DNA of 32,192 nt from Giesbergeria sp. (lineage in GTDB: Bacteria > Pseudomonadota > Gammaproteobacteria > Burkholderiales > Burkholderiaceae_C): NCBI GenBank assembly GCA_017985015.1, contig JAGNYI010000033.1, forward strand, positions 1 to 32,192, read 5' to 3'. A program made the position numbers and the translations under genes. Under the pieces are notes generated by a model, which had not been told where the DNA came from, searched no databases, and saw nothing but the letters and a program-made list of their open reading frames with translations. Within the stretch, counting starts at the first letter, position 1. Each line of letters starts with the position of its first letter. Positions 10,416-18,714 of this stretch are shown here, piece after piece.

Positions 10416-11522
10416 CTAACTAAACACCCGCCGCGCCTGCGGCGAGCCGGCCGAGAGGTCGCGCCCATCGAGCTTGTCGTAGAGCAGCTCCAGGTCGCCG
10501 GCAATCGGATCCATGGCCATGGCGGGAAGCGGCGAGCCGTTCTGGTCGCACAACAGCGCGTCCATGCTTTCGCACAACTGCACGGCCACTTCGCGCAGGC
10601 GCGCAAAGGGATGCTCGCTGCGGTGCACCTGCGCTACGTCCAGGCTCAGCAGCAGTTCGCGCACGGCCGAATGCTCGGGGTTGTCCGACAACGCGGCCTG
10701 GGTATCGAACGACAGGCTGAGCACGGCCCCGCCCCCTTCACCACTGGCGGGCAGCACCATGCGGCCCGGAAGCGTACCGGCCACGAAGCCAACGCGCGAC
10801 GCGTTCTGGTGCACAAAGCCGGGGCTCCAGGCGGCTTGGCGCGCGCGCAGCACAAAGGCGAGTTGGGCGTCGTGGTCGCTGGCGAATTGGTCAAGTTCGC
10901 GCGCGCGGGCCACCTCGTGCAGCATGTCGGGGAAGTCGGGCGCGGCGCCCACGGCGTCGGCAAACGTCTGGGTCTTGGCAACGAACTCCGAGAATTCGAT
11001 TTCGTTCAGCGCGCCAGTGCGGTTGGCCAGTTGCACGCCTGCCTGGAAGGCCCGGTAGCGCTGGCCAGGCGCGGGCATCTCCCATTGGCCGCTCTCTTCG
11101 TTCTGGCCTTCGATGGCAAAGGGCTTGCTGCCGGCGCGGCGCGTGGGCGGCAAGGCGGCCAGCGCGGCTTCGCCCGAGACCTGGTGGTCGAGCGACAGCG
11201 GTGCAATGGCGTCGATCAGCGCGTCCAGTGCAGGGCGGCGCTCGGCGCTGTGGCTCGAAGGCGGGAGCGCAAGGGCCAGGGCCGACTCGTCCGGCACGGT
11301 AGCAGCGAAATCGCCATCGCGGTCCTCGGGGGGCGGATGCCCTTGCGCATCGGCCATGTTGGGCAGCGGGGTGGCGCCGTCAAACGCAGGCTCCTGGCGC
11401 GGGGCGTCGCTGCGCTCGGCGCGGCGCGGCGCGTTCTTGTGGTTGGTCCAGGCGTTGTAGGCCACGATGAGGGCCAGCAACACGGCGCCGATCACGGCCA
11501 GACTGATTTGCAGGGTGCTCAT
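10416..11522 (-). CDS. zipA: Cell division protein ZipA homologue
   Basis: A 368-residue inner-membrane protein of the ZipA family. It has an N-terminal membrane helix (residues about 5-23, ISLAVIGAVLLALIVAYNA), a basic then proline- and charge-rich linker (to about 120), and a C-terminal FtsZ-binding-like domain (about 200-350, including GALNEIEFSEFVAKTQTFADAVG). Such proteins tether FtsZ filaments to the membrane at the division septum. Identification rests on the topology and on its place between smc and ligA, the standard order in Burkholderiales. The stop codon TAG (10418-10416) lies inside the GTTAGGC core of the downstream cassette segment, so the insertion may have altered the last codon or the stop. 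Confidence 0.85.
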   Translation of the reverse strand: MSTLQISLAVIGAVLLALIVAYNAWTNHKNAPRRAERSDAPRQEPAFDGATPLPNMADAQGHPPPEDRDGDFAATVPDESALALALPPSSHSAERRPALDALIDAIAPLSLDHQVSGEAALAALPPTRRAGSKPFAIEGQNEESGQWEMPAPGQRYRAFQAGVQLANRTGALNEIEFSEFVAKTQTFADAVGAAPDFPDMLHEVARARELDQFASDHDAQLAFVLRARQAAWSPGFVHQNASRVGFVAGTLPGRMVLPASGEGGGAVLSLSFDTQAALSDNPEHSAVRELLLSLDVAQVHRSEHPFARLREVAVQLCESMDALLCDQNGSPLPAMAMDPIAGDLELLYDKLDGRDLSAGSPQARRVFS

Positions 11523-11704
11523 AAAAAACGTTCTCGGCTTGCGAAAAATAGACCGCTAAATTCTGACCGTTGCCATTGTGAGACCACGGCAGCATCGACT
11601 ACGGCGGGCGCCGATTCTCTTCGCCAGTGCCACCGTGGATCCGGCTTCGCCGGTCCACTGGAGGCGTCCCCCTTGGGGGAAGGCGCGAAACGACGCAGGG
11701 GGAT
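11523..11704. repeat. smc-zipA spacer with family 2 repeat copy a
   Basis: No gene. Positions 11631-11704 are a hairpin repeat: on the minus strand it starts one base after the smc stop, with CCCCCTGCGTCG, then a CCCCC/GGGGG hairpin around 11670 and a GGACCGGCGAAGCCGGATCC palindrome near 11636-11656. The rest, 11523-11630, precedes zipA and shows no recognised element. Confidence 0.65.
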
Positions 11705-14700
11705 TCATAGTTCAGCCATCGACAAGGCCGATTCCATGTCGACCGCCACGATGCGCGAAACGCCCTGCTCCTGCATGGTGACACCAATGAGCTGCTGGGC
11801 CATCTCCATGGCGATCTTGTTGTGGCTGATGAAAAGAAACTGCGTGTCCGTGCTCATGCTCATCACCAGGCGGGCGTAGCGCTCGGTGTTGGCGTCATCG
11901 AGCGGCGCATCGACTTCGTCCAGCAAGCAAAACGGCGCCGGGTTGAGCTGAAAGATGGCAAATACCAGCGCAATCGCCGTCAAGGCCTTCTCGCCCCCCG
12001 AGAGCAGATGAATGGTCTGGTTCTTCTTGCCCGGCGGCTGCGCCATGACTTGCACGCCCGAATCGAGGATTTCGTCGCCGGTCACGATCAGGCGCGCATT
12101 GCCGCCGCCAAACAGCTCGGGGAACATGCGGCCAAAGTGCTGGTTCACGGCATCAAAGGTGCCCGAGAGCAGCTGGCGCGTCTCGCCGTCGATCTTGCGA
12201 ATGGCGTCTTCCAGCGTGTTCATCGCCTCTTGCAGGTCGGCCGTCTGCGCGTCGAGGAACACCTTGCGTTCGCTGGCCGCAGCGAGTTCGTCCAGCGCGG
12301 CAAGGTTCACGGCGCCCAGCGCGGCAATGCCCTGCTGCAGCCGGTCGATCTCGCCCTGCAGGCCCGCCAGGCGCACCCCGCCCTCAGCGACAGAGGCCTC
12401 CAACGCGGCCAGATCGGCGTTTGCCTCCTGCAGCAGCGTGCTGTACTGCTCCAGACCCAGACGCGCGGCCTGCTCCTTGAGCTGAAATTCGGTAATGCGC
12501 GCGCGTTGCGGTTCCAGTGCGCGCTCGATCTGCATGCGCCGCTCGTCGCTCGCGCGCAAGCGCGCGGTCAGGTCGTCGTAGCGGCTGCGCTCGGCGGCCA
12601 GTGCCTGCTCGCGCTCCATCTTCTGCGCCAGCACCTGCTGCAGGCCGCCCTGGGCGGCGGCGTCAGAGAGGCGCGCCAACTCGCCCTGGGCGCGCTCGCG
12701 CTCCGCCGCCAGGGCCGCAATCTGGCTGAACGCGGTGGCCAGGGTGCGTTCGAGCTCGGCACGGCGCGCTGCGGCGCTGCGCTGGGAGAACGCGGCCTCC
12801 TGGGCCTGGCGCTCCAGGCTGCGCTGCTGCTCGCGGCAGGCCGCGAGGCGCCGTTCGGCCTCGATCACCCGCTCGCCCAATTGGGCATGGCGCTCCTGCG
12901 TATCGGCCAGCTGCATGTCCAGCTCTTCAAAGCGGCCTTCGGCGGTAGCGGCGCGCTCCTGCAAATCGGCCAGTTGCGCCTCCACCTCGGCCAGGTCGGC
13001 GTCGATCTGCGCGCTGCGCGCACGCGCCTGCTCGGCCAGCTGCGCCAGGCGCAGGTGCTCCACCTGCAGCTCGTGCGCCCGGCTCTGCGACTCCCCTGCT
13101 TCGCGCCGCGTCTGCGCCAGGCGTTGGGCGCTGTCCTGGTACTGGCTTTCGGCGCGGGCCAGGGCGAGGCGCGCTTCGTCACTGATCAGCACCTGGGCGC
13201 GCAGCTCTTTTTCAAGGTGCTCGATTTCCTGGGCGCGGGCCAGGAGACCCGATTGCTCGGAATCCTGGGCATAAAAGCCGACGCTGTGCGCGGTGACGGC
13301 GTGGCCCCCCGGCACATACAAGGTTTCGCCTGGCGCCAGGCGGTCGCGCAGGGCCAGCGCGTCGTCCAGGCTGCTGGCGGTGTAGCAGCCTTGCAGCCAT
13401 TCGCCCAGGATGGCCGAGAGGCCCGCGTCGTGCACCCGCAGCAGGCTGGCCAGGCGTGGCAGCGCTGTGGCCGGTGCGGCGGGCGGCGCAGGAGGCAGGC
13501 TGAAAAACGCCAGGCGTGCCGGCGGGGCCTCAGTGCCGCTGCTGCCCAGAAACCCGCGCACCGTTTCCAGCCGCCCGACTTCGAGGGCGGAGAGGCGCTC
13601 GCGCAACGCGGCCTCCAAGGCGTTTTCCCAGCCGGTTTCAATGTGGATGCGGCTCCACAGGCCGGCCATGCCCTCCAGCCCCTGGCGCTCGAGCCAGGGT
13701 TGCAATTTCGAGGAGGTCTTGAGCTTTTCCTGCAGCGCCTTCAGGGCTTCCATGCGCGCCGAGAGCTCTGCCAGGCGGGCACTCTCGGCGTTCACCGTCT
13801 GCTGGCGCGTGCGGCGCTCGTCGTCCAGCAGGGGCACCGCGTCCTGCAGTTCGGCCAGGCGCGCGGCCTGGGTCTCAGCCACTTCGCGCGCTTCATCGAG
13901 CTGCGCCTGCAAGTTCTGCAAACGGGCTTCGTCGGGCGCAGCCAGGGCATTTTTGTCGGTGCGCAGGCGCTCAAAACGCTGTTCCTGCTGGCGCTTTTGT
14001 TCCTGCAGGCTGCGCTGCTCGGCGGCCAGCACCTGGATCTGCTGCTGCACCTGCACCACGGCAGCGCGCTGGTCGTCTGCGCTGCGCTGGCTGGCGCGCA
14101 GCGCATCTTCCAGATCGGGCAGCACCGCGGCCTGCTCCTCCACCTGCGCGGCCAGCATTTCCGCGCGCTCCTCGGCGTCCATGCCGGCGCCGGTCTGGTT
14201 TTCCAGCTCGGCCTGGGCCTCGCTGCTGCGCCCGGCCCATTCTTCGGCCTGCGCCGCCAGTTGCACCAGGCGCTGCTCCACGCGCTGGCGGCCTTCGATG
14301 ACGTAGCGAATTTCGGCTTCAAGCCGGCCCACTTCGGCCGTGGCTTCGTAGAGCTTGCCCTGGGCCTGGTTGACCTGGTCCCCGGCAGCGTAGTGGGCCT
14401 GGCGGATGGTTTCGAGTTCGGACTCGACATGGCGCAGGTCGGCGGTGCGCGATTCCAGGTCGTTCAGCGCCTGCAGGCCGTCGAGCCGCACGCGCTCCTG
14501 CTCGGCCTGCGCGTCGGCGCGCTTCAAAAACCACTGCTGCTGCTGGCGCAGTTGGGCCTGGGCGTTCAAGGTCTTGTAGCGCTGGGCCACCTCGGCCTGT
14601 TTTTCCAGGCGCTCCAGGTTGCCGGAGAGCTCGCGCAGGATGTCTTCGACGCGCGTGAGGTTCTCGCGCGTGTCGTGCAAGCGGTTTTCGGTTTCGCGCC

Positions 14701-15229
14701 GGCGCTCTTTGTATTTGGAGACGCCCGCCGCCTCTTCAAGGAACAGGCGCAGCTCTTCGGGCCGGCTTTCAATGATGCGGCTGATCGTGCCCTGGCCAAT
14801 GATGGCGTAGGCGCGCGGCCCCAGGCCCGTACCCAAGAACACGTCCTGCACGTCGCGCCTGCGCACCGGCTGGTTGTTGATGTAGTAGCTGCTGGTGCCG
14901 TCGCGCGTCAGCACGCGCTTGACGGCGATTTCGGCGTACTGGTTCCACTGGCCGCCGGCGCGGTGGTCGTTGTTCTCGAACACCAGCTCGACGCTGGCGC
15001 GGCTGGCCTGCTTGCGGGTGGTGGTGCCACTGAAGATCACGTCCTGCATCGACTCGCCACGCAGCTCGCTGGCCTTCGATTCGCCCAGCACCCAGCGCAC
15101 GGCGTCCATGATGTTGGACTTGCCGCAACCGTTGGGCCCCACCACGCCCACCAGTTGGCCTGGCAGCAGGAAGTTGGTGGGTTCGGCGAACGATTTGAAG
15201 CCGGAAAGTTTGATCGAATTGAGTCGCAC
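11705..15229 (-). CDS. smc: Chromosome segregation protein SMC
   Basis: A 1174-residue SMC ATPase that, with ScpA and ScpB, organises and segregates the chromosome. Parts in order: an N-terminal head with Walker A GPNGCGKSN (31-39), a long coiled coil, a hinge (about 510-650, including GMAGLWSRIHIETGWENALEAAL), a second coiled coil, and a C-terminal head with signature LSGGEK (about 1076) and Walker B CLLDEVDAPLDD (about 1101). Length is standard for the family. The start is the GTG at 15229 (VRLNSIKLSGFKSF) because SMC homology begins exactly there; upstream residues in the open frame are not SMC-like. It is first in the smc-zipA-ligA-patatin direction and divergent from the CopD-like gene, so a promoter is expected in 15230-15387. 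Confidence 0.96.
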   Translation of the reverse strand: MRLNSIKLSGFKSFAEPTNFLLPGQLVGVVGPNGCGKSNIMDAVRWVLGESKASELRGESMQDVIFSGTTTRKQASRASVELVFENNDHRAGGQWNQYAEIAVKRVLTRDGTSSYYINNQPVRRRDVQDVFLGTGLGPRAYAIIGQGTISRIIESRPEELRLFLEEAAGVSKYKERRRETENRLHDTRENLTRVEDILRELSGNLERLEKQAEVAQRYKTLNAQAQLRQQQQWFLKRADAQAEQERVRLDGLQALNDLESRTADLRHVESELETIRQAHYAAGDQVNQAQGKLYEATAEVGRLEAEIRYVIEGRQRVEQRLVQLAAQAEEWAGRSSEAQAELENQTGAGMDAEERAEMLAAQVEEQAAVLPDLEDALRASQRSADDQRAAVVQVQQQIQVLAAEQRSLQEQKRQQEQRFERLRTDKNALAAPDEARLQNLQAQLDEAREVAETQAARLAELQDAVPLLDDERRTRQQTVNAESARLAELSARMEALKALQEKLKTSSKLQPWLERQGLEGMAGLWSRIHIETGWENALEAALRERLSALEVGRLETVRGFLGSSGTEAPPARLAFFSLPPAPPAAPATALPRLASLLRVHDAGLSAILGEWLQGCYTASSLDDALALRDRLAPGETLYVPGGHAVTAHSVGFYAQDSEQSGLLARAQEIEHLEKELRAQVLISDEARLALARAESQYQDSAQRLAQTRREAGESQSRAHELQVEHLRLAQLAEQARARSAQIDADLAEVEAQLADLQERAATAEGRFEELDMQLADTQERHAQLGERVIEAERRLAACREQQRSLERQAQEAAFSQRSAAARRAELERTLATAFSQIAALAAERERAQGELARLSDAAAQGGLQQVLAQKMEREQALAAERSRYDDLTARLRASDERRMQIERALEPQRARITEFQLKEQAARLGLEQYSTLLQEANADLAALEASVAEGGVRLAGLQGEIDRLQQGIAALGAVNLAALDELAAASERKVFLDAQTADLQEAMNTLEDAIRKIDGETRQLLSGTFDAVNQHFGRMFPELFGGGNARLIVTGDEILDSGVQVMAQPPGKKNQTIHLLSGGEKALTAIALVFAIFQLNPAPFCLLDEVDAPLDDANTERYARLVMSMSTDTQFLFISHNKIAMEMAQQLIGVTMQEQGVSRIVAVDMESALSMAEL

Positions 15230-15387
15230 GATGCACCAGGAAAACCACGGGCCCGCACCCCTGGGCGACGAGGCATTGGCCCCGGCCCTGCCACGGTTGG
15301 CCCAAGCCGCGCATGTTACCCGACGCGCCCCCGTGCAAAGGCACAATGGACCGCATCGACGCCCTGGCCACAGAGCCGCCCCCTGCC

Positions 15388-15840
15388 ATGTTCACCGCCC
15401 TGCTTCTCTTCGTCCACCTGCTCAGCATCGTCGTCTGGGTGGGCGGCATGGCGTTCGCGCATTTCTGCCTGCGCCCGGCCCTGCCTTTGCTGGCACCGCC
15501 AGAGCGGCTGCGTCTGATGCACGCCGTGCTGACGCGCTTCTTGAACTGGGTGCTGGCTGCCGCGCTGCTGACGCTGGCGAGCGGCCTGGGCATCATGTTC
15601 CTGGCGGCGCGCGCGGGTGCGGCCATGCCCTGGAACTGGCATGCCATGGCGGCCATCGGGCTCGTGATGGTGGGCATCTTTGCTGTCGTGCGGCTGGGGC
15701 CGTATGCGCGCCTGGCGCGGGCCGTGGCGGCTGCCGACTGGCCTGCGGGCGCTGCGGCGCTGGCGAGCGTGCGCAAGGGCGTGGCTGTCAACCTGGCGCT
15801 CGGCGTGCTGGTGGTGGCCATTGCAGTGCTCGGGCGCTGA
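15388..15840 (+). CDS. CopD-like four-helix membrane protein
   Basis: A 150-residue inner-membrane protein with four hydrophobic helices: MFTALLLFVHLLSIVVWVGGMAFAHF at the N-terminus, then about 45-70, 78-98 and 125-148. The HLLSIVVWVGGMAFAHF pattern (His at residue 10, a W-V-G-G turn, a second His) resembles the CopD domain and related proteins proposed to handle copper or haem in the membrane. Metal binding is inference. The ATG at 15388 is chosen because it begins directly at the first helix, as in relatives; an in-frame ATG at 15346 would add 14 residues. It is transcribed away from smc. Confidence 0.75.
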   Translation: MFTALLLFVHLLSIVVWVGGMAFAHFCLRPALPLLAPPERLRLMHAVLTRFLNWVLAAALLTLASGLGIMFLAARAGAAMPWNWHAMAAIGLVMVGIFAVVRLGPYARLARAVAAADWPAGAAALASVRKGVAVNLALGVLVVAIAVLGR

Positions 15841-16191
15841 AATTTTGATAGAAATTGGCCTCCAGCGCTTATTCAGTAGGCACCAATAGCTATATTTTAG
15901 ATAGCATTCACCTCCACTTCCTGTGACCGGCGGGCTTCTCCGGTGGCGCCTTGACCGCAAGCCTCGGGCTTCCTGGGCTTCGCGCAGCGGTCGCCTTGGA
16001 GCGGCACGGCGCCCAGCACGCCTTGTGTTCGCCGTTGCGCTTGCGCCTTGCTGCGGCCTTCCCGGCCCCAGGCCAAGGGTATTCGGCCGTGCGTCTTTGT
16101 TGGCCCCCGAGCCAACGGTGTCAAAACGTATTTTTCATTGAACCGTCATCGTTACGACGCAAAAATACGCCAAACACATCGGAGCTTGCTC
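15841..16191. other. 351-base intergenic region with repeat copy D and palindromes
   Basis: 15857-15895 is family 1 repeat copy D (GGCCTCCAGCGCTTATT...AATAGCTAT), with a degenerate right arm. From 15905 to 16130 the sequence is GC-rich and rich in short palindromes, for example GACCGC (15953-15958) with GCGGTC (15987-15992) and a CCGGCGGGCTTCTCCGG hairpin near 15927. A 75-codon minus-strand frame here looks like a translated repeat, not a gene. The stretch may be another dispersed element or a structured RNA leader of the next gene. Confidence 0.5.
15857..15895 (+). repeat. Dispersed 40-bp palindromic repeat, family 1 copy D
   Basis: Starts TTGGCCTCCAGCGCTTATT and ends AATAGCTATATTTT. It lies 16 bases after the CopD-like stop. 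The left half is well conserved; the right inner arm (GTAGGCACC) no longer pairs with the left. Confidence 0.65.
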
Positions 16192-16467
16192 ATGCCAATG
16201 GAACTGTTGCGAGAACTGGCCAACACACCCCTGCCCTGCACCTTGGGCGAAGAACGGGACATCGATCGTTTGCGCGTTTTGCGTGCGGCGGGCTATATCG
16301 CCGCCATGCTGCCTGTGCCCGGCTCGCCAAGCCGATTGGGGCGCGTGCTGGCGATCACGTCGGAGGGCCGCGAGGCGCTTTCGCGCGAGGTGCCGGACTC
16401 GGCTGCCGTGGGCTTTTCTCAGGAGGCTGATGGCCTCAACGAACGTGAGCCTGCGCAAACGACGTAG
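16192..16467 (+). CDS. Small winged-helix-like hypothetical protein
   Basis: A 91-residue cytoplasmic protein beginning MPMELLRELANTPLPCTLGEERDIDRLRVLRAAGYIAAMLPVPG. The central part (a helix, then a loop, then GRVLAITSEGREALSRE) looks like the end of a winged-helix domain, where a beta wing is followed by a T-x-x-G-R helix. Proteins like this occur as conserved hypotheticals in Comamonadaceae; no function is established. The ATG at 16192 has CGGAG at 16180-16184 at good spacing; the frame extends upstream, but without similarity. It stands alone between a repeat-rich spacer and the MarR gene. Confidence 0.65.
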   Translation: MPMELLRELANTPLPCTLGEERDIDRLRVLRAAGYIAAMLPVPGSPSRLGRVLAITSEGREALSREVPDSAAVGFSQEADGLNEREPAQTT

Positions 16468-16550
16468 CCCACACATCCATACGCCTGCCCGCCCGCACGC
16501 CCCGCCTGGTCGCTCCCTGCAAAACCTGGATCACAAAAGGGTTTTAAATA

Positions 16551-16579
16551 ATTGCTTGAACAATAGTTGTCTCGTCAAG
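16551..16579 (+). promoter_or_regulatory. Candidate MarR operator upstream of the efflux operon
   Basis: An AT-rich island just before the marR-type gene contains ATTGCTTGAACAAT (16551-16564), an imperfect palindrome with ATTG/CAAT arms, overlapped by CTTGA (16555-16559) and TCAAG (16575-16579). MarR-family dimers typically bind such sites over their own promoter. The position, 14 bases from the start codon, suits autorepression. Binding is inferred. Confidence 0.5.
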
Positions 16580-16592
16580 TAAATTCTCGGGG

Positions 16593-17171
16593 ATGGATTT
16601 TCCCAAACCCTCTCTTGGCGACACCGCCCAGGCTGCAGGGCCGCTCACGCCTGCGATGGACGCGCGCGCAGAGCCGGCCCAGCCCATCACACCCGAACCC
16701 GCACCGTTCTACACAGCCGCAACGCTGACGCCCGAGGACAGCGTGGGCTATCTGCTGCGCAGCGTGCTGTCGTCGATTCGCGCCGCCGCCGACGCCCAGT
16801 TGCAGGGCCGCGGGCTGACGTTTGCTCAGTGCCTCCCTCTCTACAAAATCTCGCGCTGCAAGGACACCACGCTGGCCGCCCTGGCGCGCGACCTCGAAGC
16901 CGACCCGGCCACAGTGACCCGCCTGCTCGATCGCCTTGAGACCAAGGAATTGGTCGTGCGCGAGCGCTCAACCAGCGACCGCCGCGTGGTCCATGTGCGC
17001 GCGACGCCGCTGGGCGCGGCGATGGCGCAGGAGCTCACTCCGGTGCTGGCCGATACCCTCAATGCCCATCTGGCCGGTTTTTCGACCGACGAATGGCAGC
17101 AGTTGCTGGTGCTGCTGCGCCGCATGCTCGCCAATGGCGACTCGCTGCGCCATTGCGGCATTTCCAGCTGA
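16593..17171 (+). CDS. MarR-family transcriptional regulator
   Basis: A 192-residue regulator with a winged-helix DNA-binding domain: LAALARDLEADPATVTRLLDRLETKELVVRERSTSDRRVVHVRATPLG (about 92-140) contains the recognition helix and the DRR wing typical of MarR/EmrR proteins. Flanking helices form the dimerisation domain. The first 45 residues are a proline-rich extension not usual in the family, so a later start is possible, although no in-frame ATG nearer the domain has a better ribosome binding site. It precedes a NodT-EmrA-EmrB efflux set by 23 bases and most likely represses it, being released by a small aromatic or phenolic ligand, as known for EmrR-like proteins. Confidence 0.92.
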   Translation: MDFPKPSLGDTAQAAGPLTPAMDARAEPAQPITPEPAPFYTAATLTPEDSVGYLLRSVLSSIRAAADAQLQGRGLTFAQCLPLYKISRCKDTTLAALARDLEADPATVTRLLDRLETKELVVRERSTSDRRVVHVRATPLGAAMAQELTPVLADTLNAHLAGFSTDEWQQLLVLLRRMLANGDSLRHCGISS

Positions 17172-17194
17172 ACTTTTTCTCTCCTTCCAACGCC

Positions 17195-18661
17195 ATGCCT
17201 GACACCCTGCGGCCGCACCAGCGCGCCATTCCTCTCGCCGTGCGTGTGCTGGCGCTTGCCGGCGCCAGCCTGCTGGCCGCTTGCGCCCAGCCCGGCCCAC
17301 CCCATGAGGCCCTGGCGCGCACCGCGCCGCAGGCTTTGGGACTCACGCAGACCGGTGCCGACACCGCCAGCCTGCCGCAGGTCCGCTGGTGGACGGCCCT
17401 GGGAGATGCAAAGCTCGACACCCTGATTGACCAGGCCCTGGCACAGCAGCCCAGCCTGGCGGTGGCGCGCGCGCGCGCGGCCCAGGCCGCAGCGCTGGCC
17501 GATGCCCGCCACGCCGCCAACGGTCCGCAAGCCCAGTTGACGCTGGATGCCACGCGCCAGCGCTACACGGCCAACGGCTTGGTGCCGCCGCCTGTGGCAG
17601 GCAACATGTATGACAGTGCGAACCTGCAGGCCTCGCTCAGCTGGAGCCCCGACTTCTTTGGCTTGCACCGTGCCGAACTTGAGGCCTCGCTGGGCCAGGC
17701 GCGCGCGGCGCAGGCGGATGCGGCGGCCGCAGCCAACACCCTGGCGGCGCAACTGGCACGGGCCTACGTGGCACTGGCCCGCGTGCTGGCCGATGAGGAA
17801 GTCGCCCAGCAAGCCCTTGCGCAGCGCCAGGCGATCGAGCGCCTCACGCGCGAGCGTGTCGGCGCCGGCCTGGACAGCCAGGTGGAGCTGACACAAACGC
17901 AGACCGCCCTGCCCGAGGGTCAGGCGCAAATCGAAGCCCTGCACGAACAGGCGACGCTGGCTCGGCGCCAGATCGCCGTGCTGGCCGGTCAGGCACCCGA
18001 CGCGCTGAACACGCTTGCGCCGCGACTGACCGCCTTGGCGCTGCCCTCTGTACCCGAGGTGCTGGGCGCCAATTTGCTGGGCCGGCGGCCCGACATCGTC
18101 GCTGCGCGCTGGCGCATTGAGGCCGCTACGCAAGGCGTCAGCGCAGCCCGCAGCGAGTTCTATCCCAACATCAATCTGGCGGCTTTCGTGGGCCTGAACG
18201 CGCTGGGGCTGAACCGCCTGTTCGAGGCCAGTTCGCGCCAGGCAGGCATTGCGCCCGCGCTGCGGCTGCCGATTTTTGACGGTGGGCGCCTGCGCGCGCA
18301 GCTCGGTGGGCGCCAGGCCGAACTGGACGCCGTGATAGCGCAATACAACGGCGCCGTGCTCGATGCAGTGAAGCAGGCCGGCGATGGCCTGGCGTCCGCA
18401 GCGTCGATCGCGCGGCAACAGGCCTTGCAGGCGCAAGCCGAGGCCGGCGCCGACAAGGCCTACCGCTTTGCGCAGGAGCGCTATGGCGCAGGCCTGGGCA
18501 ACTACCTGGTGGTGCTCAGCACCGAAACCCAGGTGCTGGCACAGCGCCGCCAGGCAGTTGCGCTGCAGGCCCGTGCACTCGACGTGCGCCTGGCCCTGAT
18601 GAACGCCCTGGGCGGCGGCTGGAGCGATGACACCCCGGCGCTGCAAGTGGCAGCCCACTGA
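17195..18661 (+). CDS. NodT-family outer-membrane efflux lipoprotein
   Basis: A 488-residue TolC-like outer-membrane factor. The N-terminus has a lipoprotein signal ending LLAAC (Cys30), so the mature protein is probably lipid-anchored. The body shows the two duplicated helical repeats of the OEP family, with QVRWWTALGDAKLDTLIDQALAQQPSLAVARAR, SWSPDFFGLHRAELEAS and the second-half PDIVAARWRIEAATQGVSAARSEFYPNINL. It forms the outer-membrane duct of a tripartite pump with the next two genes. The start ATG at 17195 gives a clean lipoprotein signal; the frame is open upstream but overlaps the MarR gene. A 53-base gap separates it from emrA. Confidence 0.92.
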   Translation: MPDTLRPHQRAIPLAVRVLALAGASLLAACAQPGPPHEALARTAPQALGLTQTGADTASLPQVRWWTALGDAKLDTLIDQALAQQPSLAVARARAAQAAALADARHAANGPQAQLTLDATRQRYTANGLVPPPVAGNMYDSANLQASLSWSPDFFGLHRAELEASLGQARAAQADAAAAANTLAAQLARAYVALARVLADEEVAQQALAQRQAIERLTRERVGAGLDSQVELTQTQTALPEGQAQIEALHEQATLARRQIAVLAGQAPDALNTLAPRLTALALPSVPEVLGANLLGRRPDIVAARWRIEAATQGVSAARSEFYPNINLAAFVGLNALGLNRLFEASSRQAGIAPALRLPIFDGGRLRAQLGGRQAELDAVIAQYNGAVLDAVKQAGDGLASAASIARQQALQAQAEAGADKAYRFAQERYGAGLGNYLVVLSTETQVLAQRRQAVALQARALDVRLALMNALGGGWSDDTPALQVAAH

Positions 18662-18714
18662 CCGCTCCACCCCAATTCGCCCCCGAAAACCCTACTTACT
18701 GCCTTTCTCACACC

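Noticed and set aside
11822-15517. 1231-codon open frame on the plus strand opposite smc
   Set aside because: Antisense shadow of smc; composition is not protein-like and it would run into the CopD-like gene in a different frame.
15897-16124. 75-codon minus-strand ORF
   Set aside because: No ribosome binding site and a product dominated by G, R and K, typical of translated intergenic repeats.
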